Both the position numbers and the translations under genes were made by a program. DNA of 64,000 nt from a beta proteobacterium AAP99 (GTDB taxonomy: Bacteria; Pseudomonadota; Gammaproteobacteria; Burkholderiales; Burkholderiaceae_C): assembly GCA_001295775.1 (NCBI GenBank), contig LJIA01000006.1, positions 62,001 to 126,000 on the forward strand. The letters run 5' to 3'. Below, one piece after another: positions 20,450 to 28,876 of the stretch (its first letter is position 1; each line of letters opens with the position of its first letter). The notes beneath the pieces were generated by a model. That model saw nothing but the letters and a program-made list of their open reading frames with translations, was not told where the DNA came from and made no database searches.

Positions 20450-22167
20450 TTGGCTGGAGCGGACTTGCGCTGGTAGATGATCTTGCCCTCTTTGAGCGTT
20501 GCCATAACCCTAATGTCCTTGATGCTCATGGGTGCCACCTTCAGCGGGTTCTTTTCCAGCACAACAAGATCCGCAAGCTTGCCTGGCTCAAGCGAGCCTT
20601 TTCGGTCTTCTTCCCTGTACTGATACGCCACATTGATGGTCATTGCCTTCAAGCCTTCAAGCGGCGTGATGCGTTGGTCGGCGCCGAAGACCTGTCCGGC
20701 CCGCGACTGTCGGTTTACCGCAGACCAGAGCATGAACATTTGATCGAGCGGCGCCACAACAAAGTCCGTGTGATTGGTAACGACGATCCCGCGATCGATA
20801 GCGTCACGCATCGGGCTGATGTATTGGGCCTGCGCCTCGCCGCGATTGGCCTTGTGGGCCTCCGCAAAGTAGAAGGTGTGCAGCGAGTACATCGACGGAA
20901 TGATCTTGTAGCGGGCGTACTTGTCCAGCTGATCCTTGCGCGCAAACTGGGAGTGGATCACGGTCGTGCGACGATCCTTGTCCAAGCTGCCGGCGGCGGC
21001 TTGCTCGTGGGCAGCGAGGAATAGATCGATTGCACCGTCGCCATTGGCATGCAGGTTCAGCGGCAGTCCCAGGTCGTACACCCGCTTGACGAGCTTGTTG
21101 ACCATCTCTGCAGGCATCGTAGGCTCACCCCGCCAATCCTTCTCACCGCTTGGCCCCCCAGTCAGGTAAGGGGTCGTGAACAGTGCCGTCTTGCCTTGTG
21201 GTGATCCATCGATCGTCATTTTGATACCGCCGAGCTTTAGGCGGCTCTCGTACTTGCCGAACGCTGATGGCGGGTAGGCTGCAAGCACCTTCTCCATGTC
21301 GGTCATGAACGGAAACGCGATCACGTCGATGATGTTCGCACCGGCCTTGCTTGCCTTACGCATGACTTCAAGGTCTGCCAAATGGGTGGCACCTTCATGC
21401 GCAGTGGTCATCCCGGCCTGCGCGTACAACATCTGCCCCGCGCGGGTTGCAGCAATGATCTCCTTCTCAGTCGTGGGCTTCGGCAGTGCGCCGAACACCG
21501 GCAGAAAGGCCGTTTCCATGATCAGTCCGTAGGGTTCGTTCGTGCCTTCCTTGCGCACGATGATGCCGCCCTCGGGGGTCTTGGTCGCTGCACTGATTCC
21601 GAACTTTTTCATCGCAAGACTGTTCAGCACACCGCCATGCATGGATACGTGATGAACAATCACCGGGTTGCCGGGAAGCGCGGCGTCCAAATCATCGCGG
21701 TTGAGCAGACGACCGTTGGGCATGACGTTCTCGTCATAGCCATACGCCTGTATCAAGTCACCCTTCTTGATCTTCTTGGCAGCTGCAAACTTCTTGAGCT
21801 CAGCCACGATGCTGGGAACATCCTTCGCGGGACCAGCCGGAGGTGCATACAGATTGAGCTGGCTGGCCACGGTCAGTGAATTGATGTAGTGGCTGTGCGC
21901 ATCCAGGAATCCGGGGAGCAAGGTTTGGCCGCGAAGGTTGATCATCCGAGTTTTCGCGCCCTTGAGCTTATTGACCTCGGCTCGGCTGCCTACGGCCAGA
22001 ATCGTGCCATCTCGCACCGCCAGTGCCTCGGCGGCGGGTTGCTTGTCGTTCATCGTGAGAATGTCACCGCCGAAGAAGATGAGGTCCGCAGGCTTCGACG
22101 CACCTGCTTGAGCAGTGGCCGCAATGAGCGTGAAAACTAGTGTGGCTAAGACACGAAGAACCATCAT
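20446..22167 (-). CDS. Exported amidohydrolase (amidohydrolase_3/YtcJ-like)
   Basis: A 573-residue paralogue of the enzyme at 13486-15438. The N-terminal signal peptide is MMVLRVLATLVFTLIAATAQAG. The metal motif is GFLDAHSHYINS, TIDGSPQGKTALFTTPYL is shared with the paralogue, and the end has GSLEPGKLADLVVL. The ribosome site (AGGGGGCAACA) is just before the start at 22167. It heads a two-gene operon with the small exported protein downstream. Periplasmic hydrolysis of amide, ester or cyclic substrates is inferred. Confidence 0.87.
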   Translation of the reverse strand: MMVLRVLATLVFTLIAATAQAGASKPADLIFFGGDILTMNDKQPAAEALAVRDGTILAVGSRAEVNKLKGAKTRMINLRGQTLLPGFLDAHSHYINSLTVASQLNLYAPPAGPAKDVPSIVAELKKFAAAKKIKKGDLIQAYGYDENVMPNGRLLNRDDLDAALPGNPVIVHHVSMHGGVLNSLAMKKFGISAATKTPEGGIIVRKEGTNEPYGLIMETAFLPVFGALPKPTTEKEIIAATRAGQMLYAQAGMTTAHEGATHLADLEVMRKASKAGANIIDVIAFPFMTDMEKVLAAYPPSAFGKYESRLKLGGIKMTIDGSPQGKTALFTTPYLTGGPSGEKDWRGEPTMPAEMVNKLVKRVYDLGLPLNLHANGDGAIDLFLAAHEQAAAGSLDKDRRTTVIHSQFARKDQLDKYARYKIIPSMYSLHTFYFAEAHKANRGEAQAQYISPMRDAIDRGIVVTNHTDFVVAPLDQMFMLWSAVNRQSRAGQVFGADQRITPLEGLKAMTINVAYQYREEDRKGSLEPGKLADLVVLEKNPLKVAPMSIKDIRVMATLKEGKIIYQRKSAPAK

Positions 22168-22366
22168 TGTTGCCCCCTGGCAAATGTGCGTCTGTGCGCG
22201 CTATCGGGCCAAATCCATCCCTAGATCAGCAACGCCTAGACATGACTAGATTGCCGGGATCGTGCAAGTGGGTTGTGCAGGTGTCAATCAAACCAAAGAC
22301 GAAATGCGGCTGCGGCTCATTGAACGCGAATCTGCACCGGTAAGGTCGAGGCACCTGGCCCAAGGC

Positions 22367-23467
22367 TCACGGAAACGCCGCCAGCGTGAGAAACACGGCG
22401 CAGATGCCGAGGTGCACCGCACCCTGCAGCACGGTGGTACGGCCCGTGGCCAGGCTGATGCCGCTGATATAGAGCGCAAGCAGCAGCAGCGCCACCTCCG
22501 TGGGTGGCAAGCCCAGCTCCATCGGCAGGCCCAGGTACAGCGCGACAAAGCCGACGATCGGGATCGTCAGGCCGATGGTGGCCAGCGCCGAGCCCAGCGC
22601 CAGATTCAGGCTCACCTGCAGCCGGTTGGCCTTGGCTGCACGTAGCGCCGCCAGGCTTTCCGGCAGCAGCACGATGGCGGCAATCACCACGCCCACAAAA
22701 GCCGGCGGCAGCCCCGCACCGCTGACCACACCTTCCAGCGCGGGAGACAGGGCCTTGGCCAGCAGCACCACCGCCAGCAGCGCCGCAACCAGCAGCGCCA
22801 GGCTGATGAGCGAGCGGCGCGAGGTCGGACGAATGTCCTCGGTATCCGGCGAGTCATCCGCCGGCGCAAAGTAGTCGCGGTGGCTGGTGGTCTGCACGTA
22901 CAGGAATGTGGCATACAGCGCCACGGACACCAGCCCGACCACCGTCAGCTGCACGGGCGAGAGCGTCGGCCCGGTGGTGGTGCGCGTGAAGTCCGGCAGG
23001 ATCAGCGAGAGCACGGTCATCGTGCCCAGCACGCTCAGCGCGGACGTGGCGCCATCCAGCCGAAAGCTTTGCTCGTGGTGGCGCACGCCGCCCAGCAGCA
23101 GGCAGGCGCCCACGATGCCGGTGAGCACCAGCATGACCGTGGCATACACCGTGTCGCGCGCCAGAGTTTCCGCACCGGCCTTGCCGGACAGCATGAGCGA
23201 GACGATCAGCGCGACTTCGATGATCGTCACCGCCAGCGCGAGCACGATGGAGCCCAGCGGCTCGCCCAGGCGCAGCGCCAGAATTTCCGCGTGGTGCACG
23301 GCCGCAAACACCGTGGCGAGCAGCAGCGCTGCGGCCAGCGCCAGCAGCACCGGCGCACGCTCCGCCCAGCCGCCAAACAGCAGGCCGAACACCAGCCCCA
23401 GGGCACACAGCGGTGCAATCCAGCACCATGCAGGAACACGTTCAATCTGGGCGGCGGTCAGTGACAT
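22367..23467 (-). CDS. chaA: ChaA-type calcium/sodium:proton antiporter
   Basis: A 366-residue inner-membrane antiporter of the CaCA superfamily with about eleven hydrophobic segments. The two inverted alpha repeats are visible. The first is around HHAEILALRLGEPLGSIV...EVALIV (residues ~58-90), and the second around PESLAALRAAKANRLQVSLN...GSALATIGL (~270-300). Both carry the acidic residue expected to bind cation. An acidic cytoplasmic loop (PADDSPDTED) lies in the middle. Single gene. Confidence 0.9.
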   Translation of the reverse strand: MSLTAAQIERVPAWCWIAPLCALGLVFGLLFGGWAERAPVLLALAAALLLATVFAAVHHAEILALRLGEPLGSIVLALAVTIIEVALIVSLMLSGKAGAETLARDTVYATVMLVLTGIVGACLLLGGVRHHEQSFRLDGATSALSVLGTMTVLSLILPDFTRTTTGPTLSPVQLTVVGLVSVALYATFLYVQTTSHRDYFAPADDSPDTEDIRPTSRRSLISLALLVAALLAVVLLAKALSPALEGVVSGAGLPPAFVGVVIAAIVLLPESLAALRAAKANRLQVSLNLALGSALATIGLTIPIVGFVALYLGLPMELGLPPTEVALLLLALYISGISLATGRTTVLQGAVHLGICAVFLTLAAFP

Positions 23468-23632
23468 GGGCGTCTGAAGGGTTCAGCGATGGTTTGAGTT
23501 GGGGTATGTGGATAGAGCGCGTCGCTCAACGGACTGGCGGGGTAACGGATGGCGATGGCGATGGCCTGCGCCTGGCCGCGGCCGCGTGCCAGCCGGGCGG
23601 CGTGCGCGACACCGGAACGAAGCGCGACTTCA

Positions 23633-24325
23633 TCAGCGCGCCGGCGGCGTGGCGGCACGCTGCGGCAGCGGGTCGATGCGCACCTGCTCGGCGGCATACG
23701 AGGACCTCACGCTCACCTGGCCGTCCACCAGCAGCAGCCGCGTTTCCTGCGTGCGGATCAGCAGGCGGCCGGTGAGCTGCACCGGCTCGAAGGGCGAGCC
23801 CTCCACGCCCGGCAGCGCCGCGGCTGGCATACGCACGATCTGGTTGGCCGGCGGGGGCGGCGTGTGGCTGCAGGCGCCGGCCCAGGGCACGAAGAGGAAA
23901 TCCGTCACGCTCTGGCCGTCGGAAGACGCCGGAACCAGATAGCCCTGCAGCCGCACCTCGCGGCCATTGAACTGCTCCACCGCAGCGCTGGCAGCGTTGC
24001 GGCGCTGTTCGATCAGCGCATCGCGCGCGCGCATGAGTGCGTCGGCGTCCAGCCCGTCGGCCTTGAGCGCATCGGCCAGCTCGCGCCGGCGCTGTTGCAT
24101 GGCGTCCGTCACCGGGCGGCCGCGCTGCTCCAGCAGGCGGCTCATCACCAGCTCGGTGATCTGGTCGAGCTGCAGCGGCGTGAGCCGCGCGAAGGGGTTG
24201 TCTTCCGGCGCGGCGGCGGGCGCAAGCGCGGTCCAGTCAATCAGTTCCGCGGCCTGCGCGGGGAGGCCGGCTGCACCCAGCAGCCAGGCCGCGCACAGCC
24301 ACACACCCAGCCGTGCGCGCATCAC
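23633..24325 (-). CDS. DUF3299-like exported protein
   Basis: A 230-residue secreted protein with signal peptide (MMRARLGVWLCAAWLLGAAG, cleavage near AQA). The C-terminal half has the pattern VRLQGYLVP...FLFVPWAGACSHTPPPPANQIV, which matches DUF3299. This family is often near ABC-type or metal-related genes, and its function is unknown. A charged helical region precedes it (residues ~60-115). Its start overlaps the stop of the upstream amidohydrolase by 4 bases. Confidence 0.8.
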   Translation of the reverse strand: MMRARLGVWLCAAWLLGAAGLPAQAAELIDWTALAPAAAPEDNPFARLTPLQLDQITELVMSRLLEQRGRPVTDAMQQRRRELADALKADGLDADALMRARDALIEQRRNAASAAVEQFNGREVRLQGYLVPASSDGQSVTDFLFVPWAGACSHTPPPPANQIVRMPAAALPGVEGSPFEPVQLTGRLLIRTQETRLLLVDGQVSVRSSYAAEQVRIDPLPQRAATPPAR

Positions 24326-25701
24326 TTCACGGTGTTCTTGTAGATGCGGCCGTCCTTCATGATGACCACGAAGTTGCGCGCCGGGTCTTCGATGAGCTTG
24401 ATGTTGGCGATCGGGTCGCCCTCCACCAGCAGCAGGTCGGCCAGTGCGCCCTCTTCCACCACGCCCAGCTTGCCCGGATACGGACTGCGCAGGCCGGACA
24501 GCGCCAGCAGCTCGCCGTTGACGCGGGTGGCGATCTGCAGCACCTCGGCCGGCGTGTACCAGCGGGTGAGCTTGGTAAGTTGCATCGCCTGGCGCGCGGC
24601 AATTTTTGCGTCAAACAGGGTGTCCGTACCCCAGCCAGCCTTCAGGCGGTATTGCTTGGCCAACTTGTAGCTGGTGTCGGTGCCGGAGAACATCTGCAGC
24701 TGCTTGGCTCGGTTGGCCGAGCCCGGCGCAAAGGGCGTGGCGTCTTCGTCATCCAGGAAGGGCTGCAGCACCACCCAGGTGCCCTTCTCGGCCATCAGCT
24801 TGGCGGTGGCCTCGTCCATCATCGTGGCGTGTTCGATCACGCGCACACCCGCATCAACGGCGGCGCGAATCGCGCGCGGCGTGTAGGCGTGAACGCCCAC
24901 GTAGGTACCCCAGTTCTCGGCGGCATTCACAGCCGCGCGGAGTTCATCAGGCGAAAACTGGGTCACGTCCAGCGGATCGAACACCGAAGACACGCCGCCG
25001 CCGGCTGTGAGCTTGATCTGCGAGGCGCCAAGCGCCAGCTGCTCGCGCACCCGCTTGAGCACATCGGGCACGCCGTCAGCCACGATGGCGGCATTCACGC
25101 GCGAGGTGTAGCTGAAGTCTCCGGGCGCAGCCGGCATCTCGGTGGGCAGGCGAAAGTCGGCATGGCCGCCCGACTGGGAGATCATCGCGCCCGAGGGCCA
25201 GATGCGCGGGCCGGGCAGGATGCCGACGTCGATGGCGCGCTTCAAGCCAAAGGCCGGGCCGCCCATGTCACGCAGGGTGGTGAAGCCCCGCATCAGGGAA
25301 TCAGTTGCGGCCTTGCCGGCCGCCAGTTGCACGAAGCCGATGTCTGCCGTGAGCGCGGCGATCTGCGGGATGTCCGCAAACATGATGTGGGTGTGCCCGT
25401 CGATCAGGCCGGGCATGAGCGTGCGGCCATTGCCGGCCACGCGCGTGAGCGTGCTACCGGCCGGGGGCTCGATGGCGCCCGTGGACACGCGGCGAATCAC
25501 ATTGCCCACCACGAGCACATTGCTCGGCGCGCTCAGGCGATCGCTCTTGCCATCAAACACGCGAACGTTTTCGAACAGCACCGCAGGCGCGGGCGGCGGT
25601 GCGGCCGGCTTGGTCTGGGCAAGCACCGGCAGGCTTGCGGCCAATGCAGCCAGCAGCGGCAGGCGCCAGACAGTTGCAGTGAGATGACGAACCATGGGCA
25701 T
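24322..25701 (-). CDS. Exported metal-dependent amidohydrolase (imidazolonepropionase-like)
   Basis: A 459-residue hydrolase with a signal peptide (cleavage near LAQ) and the metal motif LMPGLIDGHTHIMF. Other family elements are the KLTAGGG lysine segment (~residue 225), the histidines in GVHAYTP and VIEHATMM, and the Asp in WGTDTLFD. The C-terminus ends MKDGRIYKN, shared with its neighbour at 26181-27542, so the two are tandem paralogues. Xaa-Pro dipeptidase or cyclic-amide activity is a common annotation for this group; the substrate is not shown. Confidence 0.88.
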   Translation of the reverse strand: MPMVRHLTATVWRLPLLAALAASLPVLAQTKPAAPPPAPAVLFENVRVFDGKSDRLSAPSNVLVVGNVIRRVSTGAIEPPAGSTLTRVAGNGRTLMPGLIDGHTHIMFADIPQIAALTADIGFVQLAAGKAATDSLMRGFTTLRDMGGPAFGLKRAIDVGILPGPRIWPSGAMISQSGGHADFRLPTEMPAAPGDFSYTSRVNAAIVADGVPDVLKRVREQLALGASQIKLTAGGGVSSVFDPLDVTQFSPDELRAAVNAAENWGTYVGVHAYTPRAIRAAVDAGVRVIEHATMMDEATAKLMAEKGTWVVLQPFLDDEDATPFAPGSANRAKQLQMFSGTDTSYKLAKQYRLKAGWGTDTLFDAKIAARQAMQLTKLTRWYTPAEVLQIATRVNGELLALSGLRSPYPGKLGVVEEGALADLLLVEGDPIANIKLIEDPARNFVVIMKDGRIYKNTVK

Positions 25702-26180
25702 GACCTCCTATGCGTTGAATTGGGCTTGCTTGGCGCATGAAAGCACAACTTTCGTGAATGCACGAGCAAGCTGGTGACCCAAGAGCGTGTGGCGCGGAGC
25801 ACGCCCGGGCTGACCCGCCCGGAACAACACTGCCGGCCGCCACACGGACGCGAGGGCCTTTGGACGCACGCAGGCCAAGCGTGCATGCAAGCCAGCGCCG
25901 GCGCTCGCTGCCGGATCCTTCTCAGGCTCGCACCGACCGCGGCGGCTGAGTACGGGCGCACGGCCATGGGGGCAAGCAATGCGCGGGCGAAACGCCGCAT
26001 GGCGCACAAGAGGCCATGCGCTTTCGGACAATTTTCTCCGAATGTCAAATGGAGCCGAAAAGCGCTCCTCGCATGCGGAAAGCCGCCTTCATTGATACAA
26101 ATAAAGGCGACTTTCGGCCACGGGCAACCTGCTCAGGGCTCGGGGCCGGTACGCCACGGCCCGCCGCGCAGCCTGGCGCA
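25702..26180. other. 479-bp intergenic region with hairpins between paralogous amidohydrolase genes
   Basis: No gene is recognised. It contains inverted repeats: a 7-bp stem GCATGGC/GCCATGC near 26000-26022, and a longer imperfect one at 26078-26115 (GAAAGCCGCCTT against AAAGGCGACTTTC). Neither is followed by a T-run on the minus strand. They may be terminator or attenuator structures after the upstream paralogue, with the promoter of the downstream paralogue nearer 25750. Confidence 0.4.
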
Positions 26181-27542
26181 TCACTTCACAATGTTCTTGT
26201 AGATCCTGCCGTCCTTCATGATCACGAGCAGATTGCGCGCCGCATCTTCGAGCAGCTTGAGGTTGGCCAGCGGATCACCGTCGACCAGCAGCAGATCGGC
26301 CAGCGCGCCTTCCTGCACCACGCCCAGCTTGCCGGGATAGGGGTTGCGCTCGCCGGAGAGCGCGAGCAGCTCGGCGTTGTCGGCCGTGATCATGCGCAGG
26401 GTCTCGGCGGGGGTGTACCAGCGCAGCATGCGCGTGACGAACTGCGTCTGCAGCCGGTTGCCCGCCGGGTTCATCAGACTGTCCACGCCCCAGGCGGTCT
26501 TGATCTTGTACTTGCGCGCCAGCTTGTAGGCGGCGTCGGTGCCGGCATACATCTGCAGCTGCTTGTTGCGGTTGGGCGAGCCTTCGGCGAAACGGTTGTC
26601 ATTGCCGTCGTCGATGAAGGGCTGCAGACTCCACCACACGCCCTTCTCGGCCATGAGCTTGGCGGTGGCGTCATCCAGCAGCTGGCCATGCTCGATCACG
26701 CGCACCCCAGCCTCGATGGCCTGGCGCACGGCGCGCGGCGTGTAGGCATGCACCGCCACATAGGTGCCCCAGTTCTCGGCGGCTTCCACGGCGGCGCGCA
26801 GCTCGGCCACGCTGTATTGGGTCACGTCCAGCGGGTCGTAATTGGAAGAGATGCCGCCGCCCGCCATGAGCTTGACCTGCGAGGCGCCCAGCGCCAGCAC
26901 CTCGCGCACGCGCTTGCGCACGTCGTCCGGGCTGTCGGCAATCGCCGCGGCGCCCACGCGCTCGGAGTACGTGAAGTCGCCGGGCCGCGCCGGCAGATCC
27001 GTGGGCAGACGGAAGTCGCCATGCCCGCCAGACTGCGAAATGAAGGCGCCCGAGGGCCAGATGCGCGGTCCGGCCACCATGCCGCGATCCACCGCCTTCT
27101 TCAGCCCGAACACCGGCCCGCCCATGTCGCGGATCGAGGTGTAGCCGCGCTGCAGCATCTCCTCGGCGCCCTTTGCCGCTGCAATCTGCACGTAGCCGAT
27201 GTCCCCCAGCAGAATGTCGAGCTGCGTGGCATTGGCGAACATGATGTGCGTGTGCGCGTCGATCATGCCCGGCATTAGCGTGCGGCCATTGCCGGCCACG
27301 CGCGTGAGCGTCGCACCCTCAGGCGCGGCGAGTGCGCCGCTGCCGATGCGCTGGATCAGATTGCCCACCACCAGCACGTTGGTGGGTGCACTGAGCCGAT
27401 CGCTTTTGCCGTCGAAGACGCGGACGTTTTCGAAGAGCACGGCCGAGGGTGCGACACGCGCGCCTTGGGCGACCGCCGGTCCGCAGAGCGAGACCATGCC
27501 AAGCGTGGCGGCCAAAACGAGTGCATGTATCCATGTGCGCAT
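26181..27542 (-). CDS. Exported metal-dependent amidohydrolase, paralogue of 24322-25701
   Basis: A 453-residue enzyme. The ATG at 27542 gives a clean signal peptide (MRTWIHALVLAATLGMVSLC, cleavage near AVAQG); the frame is open upstream but without a better start. The metal motif is LMPGMIDAHTHIMF, with KLMAGGG, AVHAYTP and VIEHGQLL matching the neighbour position by position. Much of the sequence is nearly identical to the downstream paralogue (for example AENWGTYV.VHAYTPRA), which indicates a tandem duplication. It is likely periplasmic. Confidence 0.88.
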   Translation of the reverse strand: MRTWIHALVLAATLGMVSLCGPAVAQGARVAPSAVLFENVRVFDGKSDRLSAPTNVLVVGNLIQRIGSGALAAPEGATLTRVAGNGRTLMPGMIDAHTHIMFANATQLDILLGDIGYVQIAAAKGAEEMLQRGYTSIRDMGGPVFGLKKAVDRGMVAGPRIWPSGAFISQSGGHGDFRLPTDLPARPGDFTYSERVGAAAIADSPDDVRKRVREVLALGASQVKLMAGGGISSNYDPLDVTQYSVAELRAAVEAAENWGTYVAVHAYTPRAVRQAIEAGVRVIEHGQLLDDATAKLMAEKGVWWSLQPFIDDGNDNRFAEGSPNRNKQLQMYAGTDAAYKLARKYKIKTAWGVDSLMNPAGNRLQTQFVTRMLRWYTPAETLRMITADNAELLALSGERNPYPGKLGVVQEGALADLLLVDGDPLANLKLLEDAARNLLVIMKDGRIYKNIVK

Positions 27543-27854
27543 TTGTGCGTCCACCTGTCGAGAAGGATCGAGTGATCTAAGCACAGATTTCGTCAGTACA
27601 CGATCAAACCGCGCAAGGCCGGCGATATGCGATCGGCTCCATCCGGATGACATCTCTCGCACACCTGACCCGATTCGACGCGCGTTGCGGCAAGACCTGC
27701 CCGCCAAAACGTTTGCACTGCACTGTCGACCAGAGGATTGACGCGGACCTGAAGACGCCAGCATCGGTGAGCAGCGGCTGCGGTCGATGACTAGCCCTGT
27801 GCTGCGCTATGGTTCAGCACCTGACGCAGTTACCTGAGCGAGCCCTAGACACCA
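27543..27854. other. 312-bp divergent intergenic region, nothing specific seen
   Basis: Lies between the amidohydrolase (minus) and gloA (plus). It should contain both promoters; I see no clear operator or RNA structure. Confidence 0.4.
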
Positions 27855-28289
27855 ATGAAGTATCTCCACACCATGGTCCGCGTTACCGACATCGACGCGT
27901 CGCTGCGCTTTTACTGCGATGCACTCGGTTTGCAGGTGCTATCGCGGCGCGACAACGAAGCCGGCCGATTCACGCTGATCTTTCTGGCCGCACCCGGCGA
28001 TGAGAAGGCGCAGATCGAGCTGACCTACAACTGGCCGGATGCCGAGGGCAAGAGTGAAGTCTATGGAGGAGGCCGCAACTTCGGTCACGTGGCCTATGCC
28101 GTGCCGGATATCTATGCCGCCTGCCAGCGCCTGATGGATCACGGTGTCACGATCAGCCGACCGCCGCGCGACGGCCGCATGGCTTTTGTGCGTTCACCGG
28201 ACCAGATCTCGATTGAGCTGCTGCAGATTGGCGATCCGCTGCCCAAGGCCGAACCCTGGGCGTCCATGCCGAATGTCGGCGCCTGGTAG
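27855..28289 (+). CDS. gloA: Lactoylglutathione lyase (glyoxalase I)
   Basis: A 144-residue glyoxalase I that converts the methylglyoxal-glutathione hemithioacetal to S-lactoylglutathione. Typical elements are the start MKYLHTMVRVTDIDASLRFY (metal His near residue 5), the Glu in IELTYNW, the second His in FGHVAYAV and the Glu in ISIELLQ. Length matches the short nickel-type enzymes. Cytoplasmic and monocistronic, ending just before a terminator hairpin. Confidence 0.95.
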   Translation: MKYLHTMVRVTDIDASLRFYCDALGLQVLSRRDNEAGRFTLIFLAAPGDEKAQIELTYNWPDAEGKSEVYGGGRNFGHVAYAVPDIYAACQRLMDHGVTISRPPRDGRMAFVRSPDQISIELLQIGDPLPKAEPWASMPNVGAW

Positions 28290-28302
28290 CCGGAAGACCG
28301 CC

Positions 28303-28337
28303 GAAAAAACAAAGGGCCTGATTGATTCAGGCCCTTG
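28303..28337 (-). terminator. Intrinsic terminator downstream of tRNA-Ser
   Basis: A 10-bp stem (AAGGGCCTGA with TCAGGCCCTT, 5-base loop) is followed on the minus strand by TTTGTTTTTT. It terminates the tRNA-Ser transcript and may also serve gloA, which converges on it. Confidence 0.85.
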
Positions 28338-28343
28338 TTCATT

Positions 28344-28433
28344 TGGCGGAGGCGGTGAGATTCGAACTCACGGATGGCTTGCACCATCGCCGGTTTTCAA
28401 GACCGGTGCATTCAACCGCTCTGCCACACCTCC
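28344..28433 (-). tRNA. tRNA-Ser (anticodon UGA)
   Basis: Minus-strand cloverleaf with acceptor GGAGGTG/CGCCTCC, anticodon stem CCGGT/ACCGG enclosing CTTGAAA (anticodon TGA), a long class II variable arm, T-loop GTTCGAAT and an encoded 3' CCA. Confidence 0.97.
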
Positions 28434-28462
28434 AAACGGATGGAGATTATAGGCAGGGCCCT

Positions 28463-28876
28463 TCATCCTCCTCTGAGCTTTGCCGCAGCAGATGCGAGCG
28501 CATCGTCCAAGAACGCCTCGTAGAACCCGCCCTTACCGGCGCCCACGATCGGCTCGGCGAGCTGCCTGCCCTCGGCGCTGAGGAACACCACCGTCGGGAA
28601 GAACCGGCCACCGAGGGCCCGAGCGGCGTCTGCGTTGCTCAGCATGCGTCCATCGGCCATGCGCACGCTGCGGCGAAAGTCGCTCACCAGTTCGACGGCG
28701 AACATGGTGCCTTCGCGCGTCTTGGGTGCGAGGTATTGCACACGCACTTCGTGGCAGAAGGTGCAGTCGCTGCGCGAAATCAGCACCGTGAGCGGCAGGT
28801 CGCGGGCGTTGGCTGCGGCGGCTTCGCGGCGCAGGTCGGCAAGCTGGGGCAGTGCCCCGACCTGTGCACGCGTCAT
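28463..28876 (-). CDS. Small thioredoxin-fold protein of the sox operon
   Basis: A 137-residue thioredoxin-like protein with the redox motif CTFC in ISRSDCTFCHEV (residues ~36-47) and a cis-Pro region GRFFPTVVFL. No signal peptide is evident, although Ala-rich sequence precedes the motif. It overlaps soxB by 4 bases and is the last gene of the sox operon. It probably keeps Sox cysteines (such as SoxY) reduced, as SoxS/SoxW-type proteins do (inference). Confidence 0.75.
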   Translation of the reverse strand: MTRAQVGALPQLADLRREAAAANARDLPLTVLISRSDCTFCHEVRVQYLAPKTREGTMFAVELVSDFRRSVRMADGRMLSNADAARALGGRFFPTVVFLSAEGRQLAEPIVGAGKGGFYEAFLDDALASAAAKLRGG

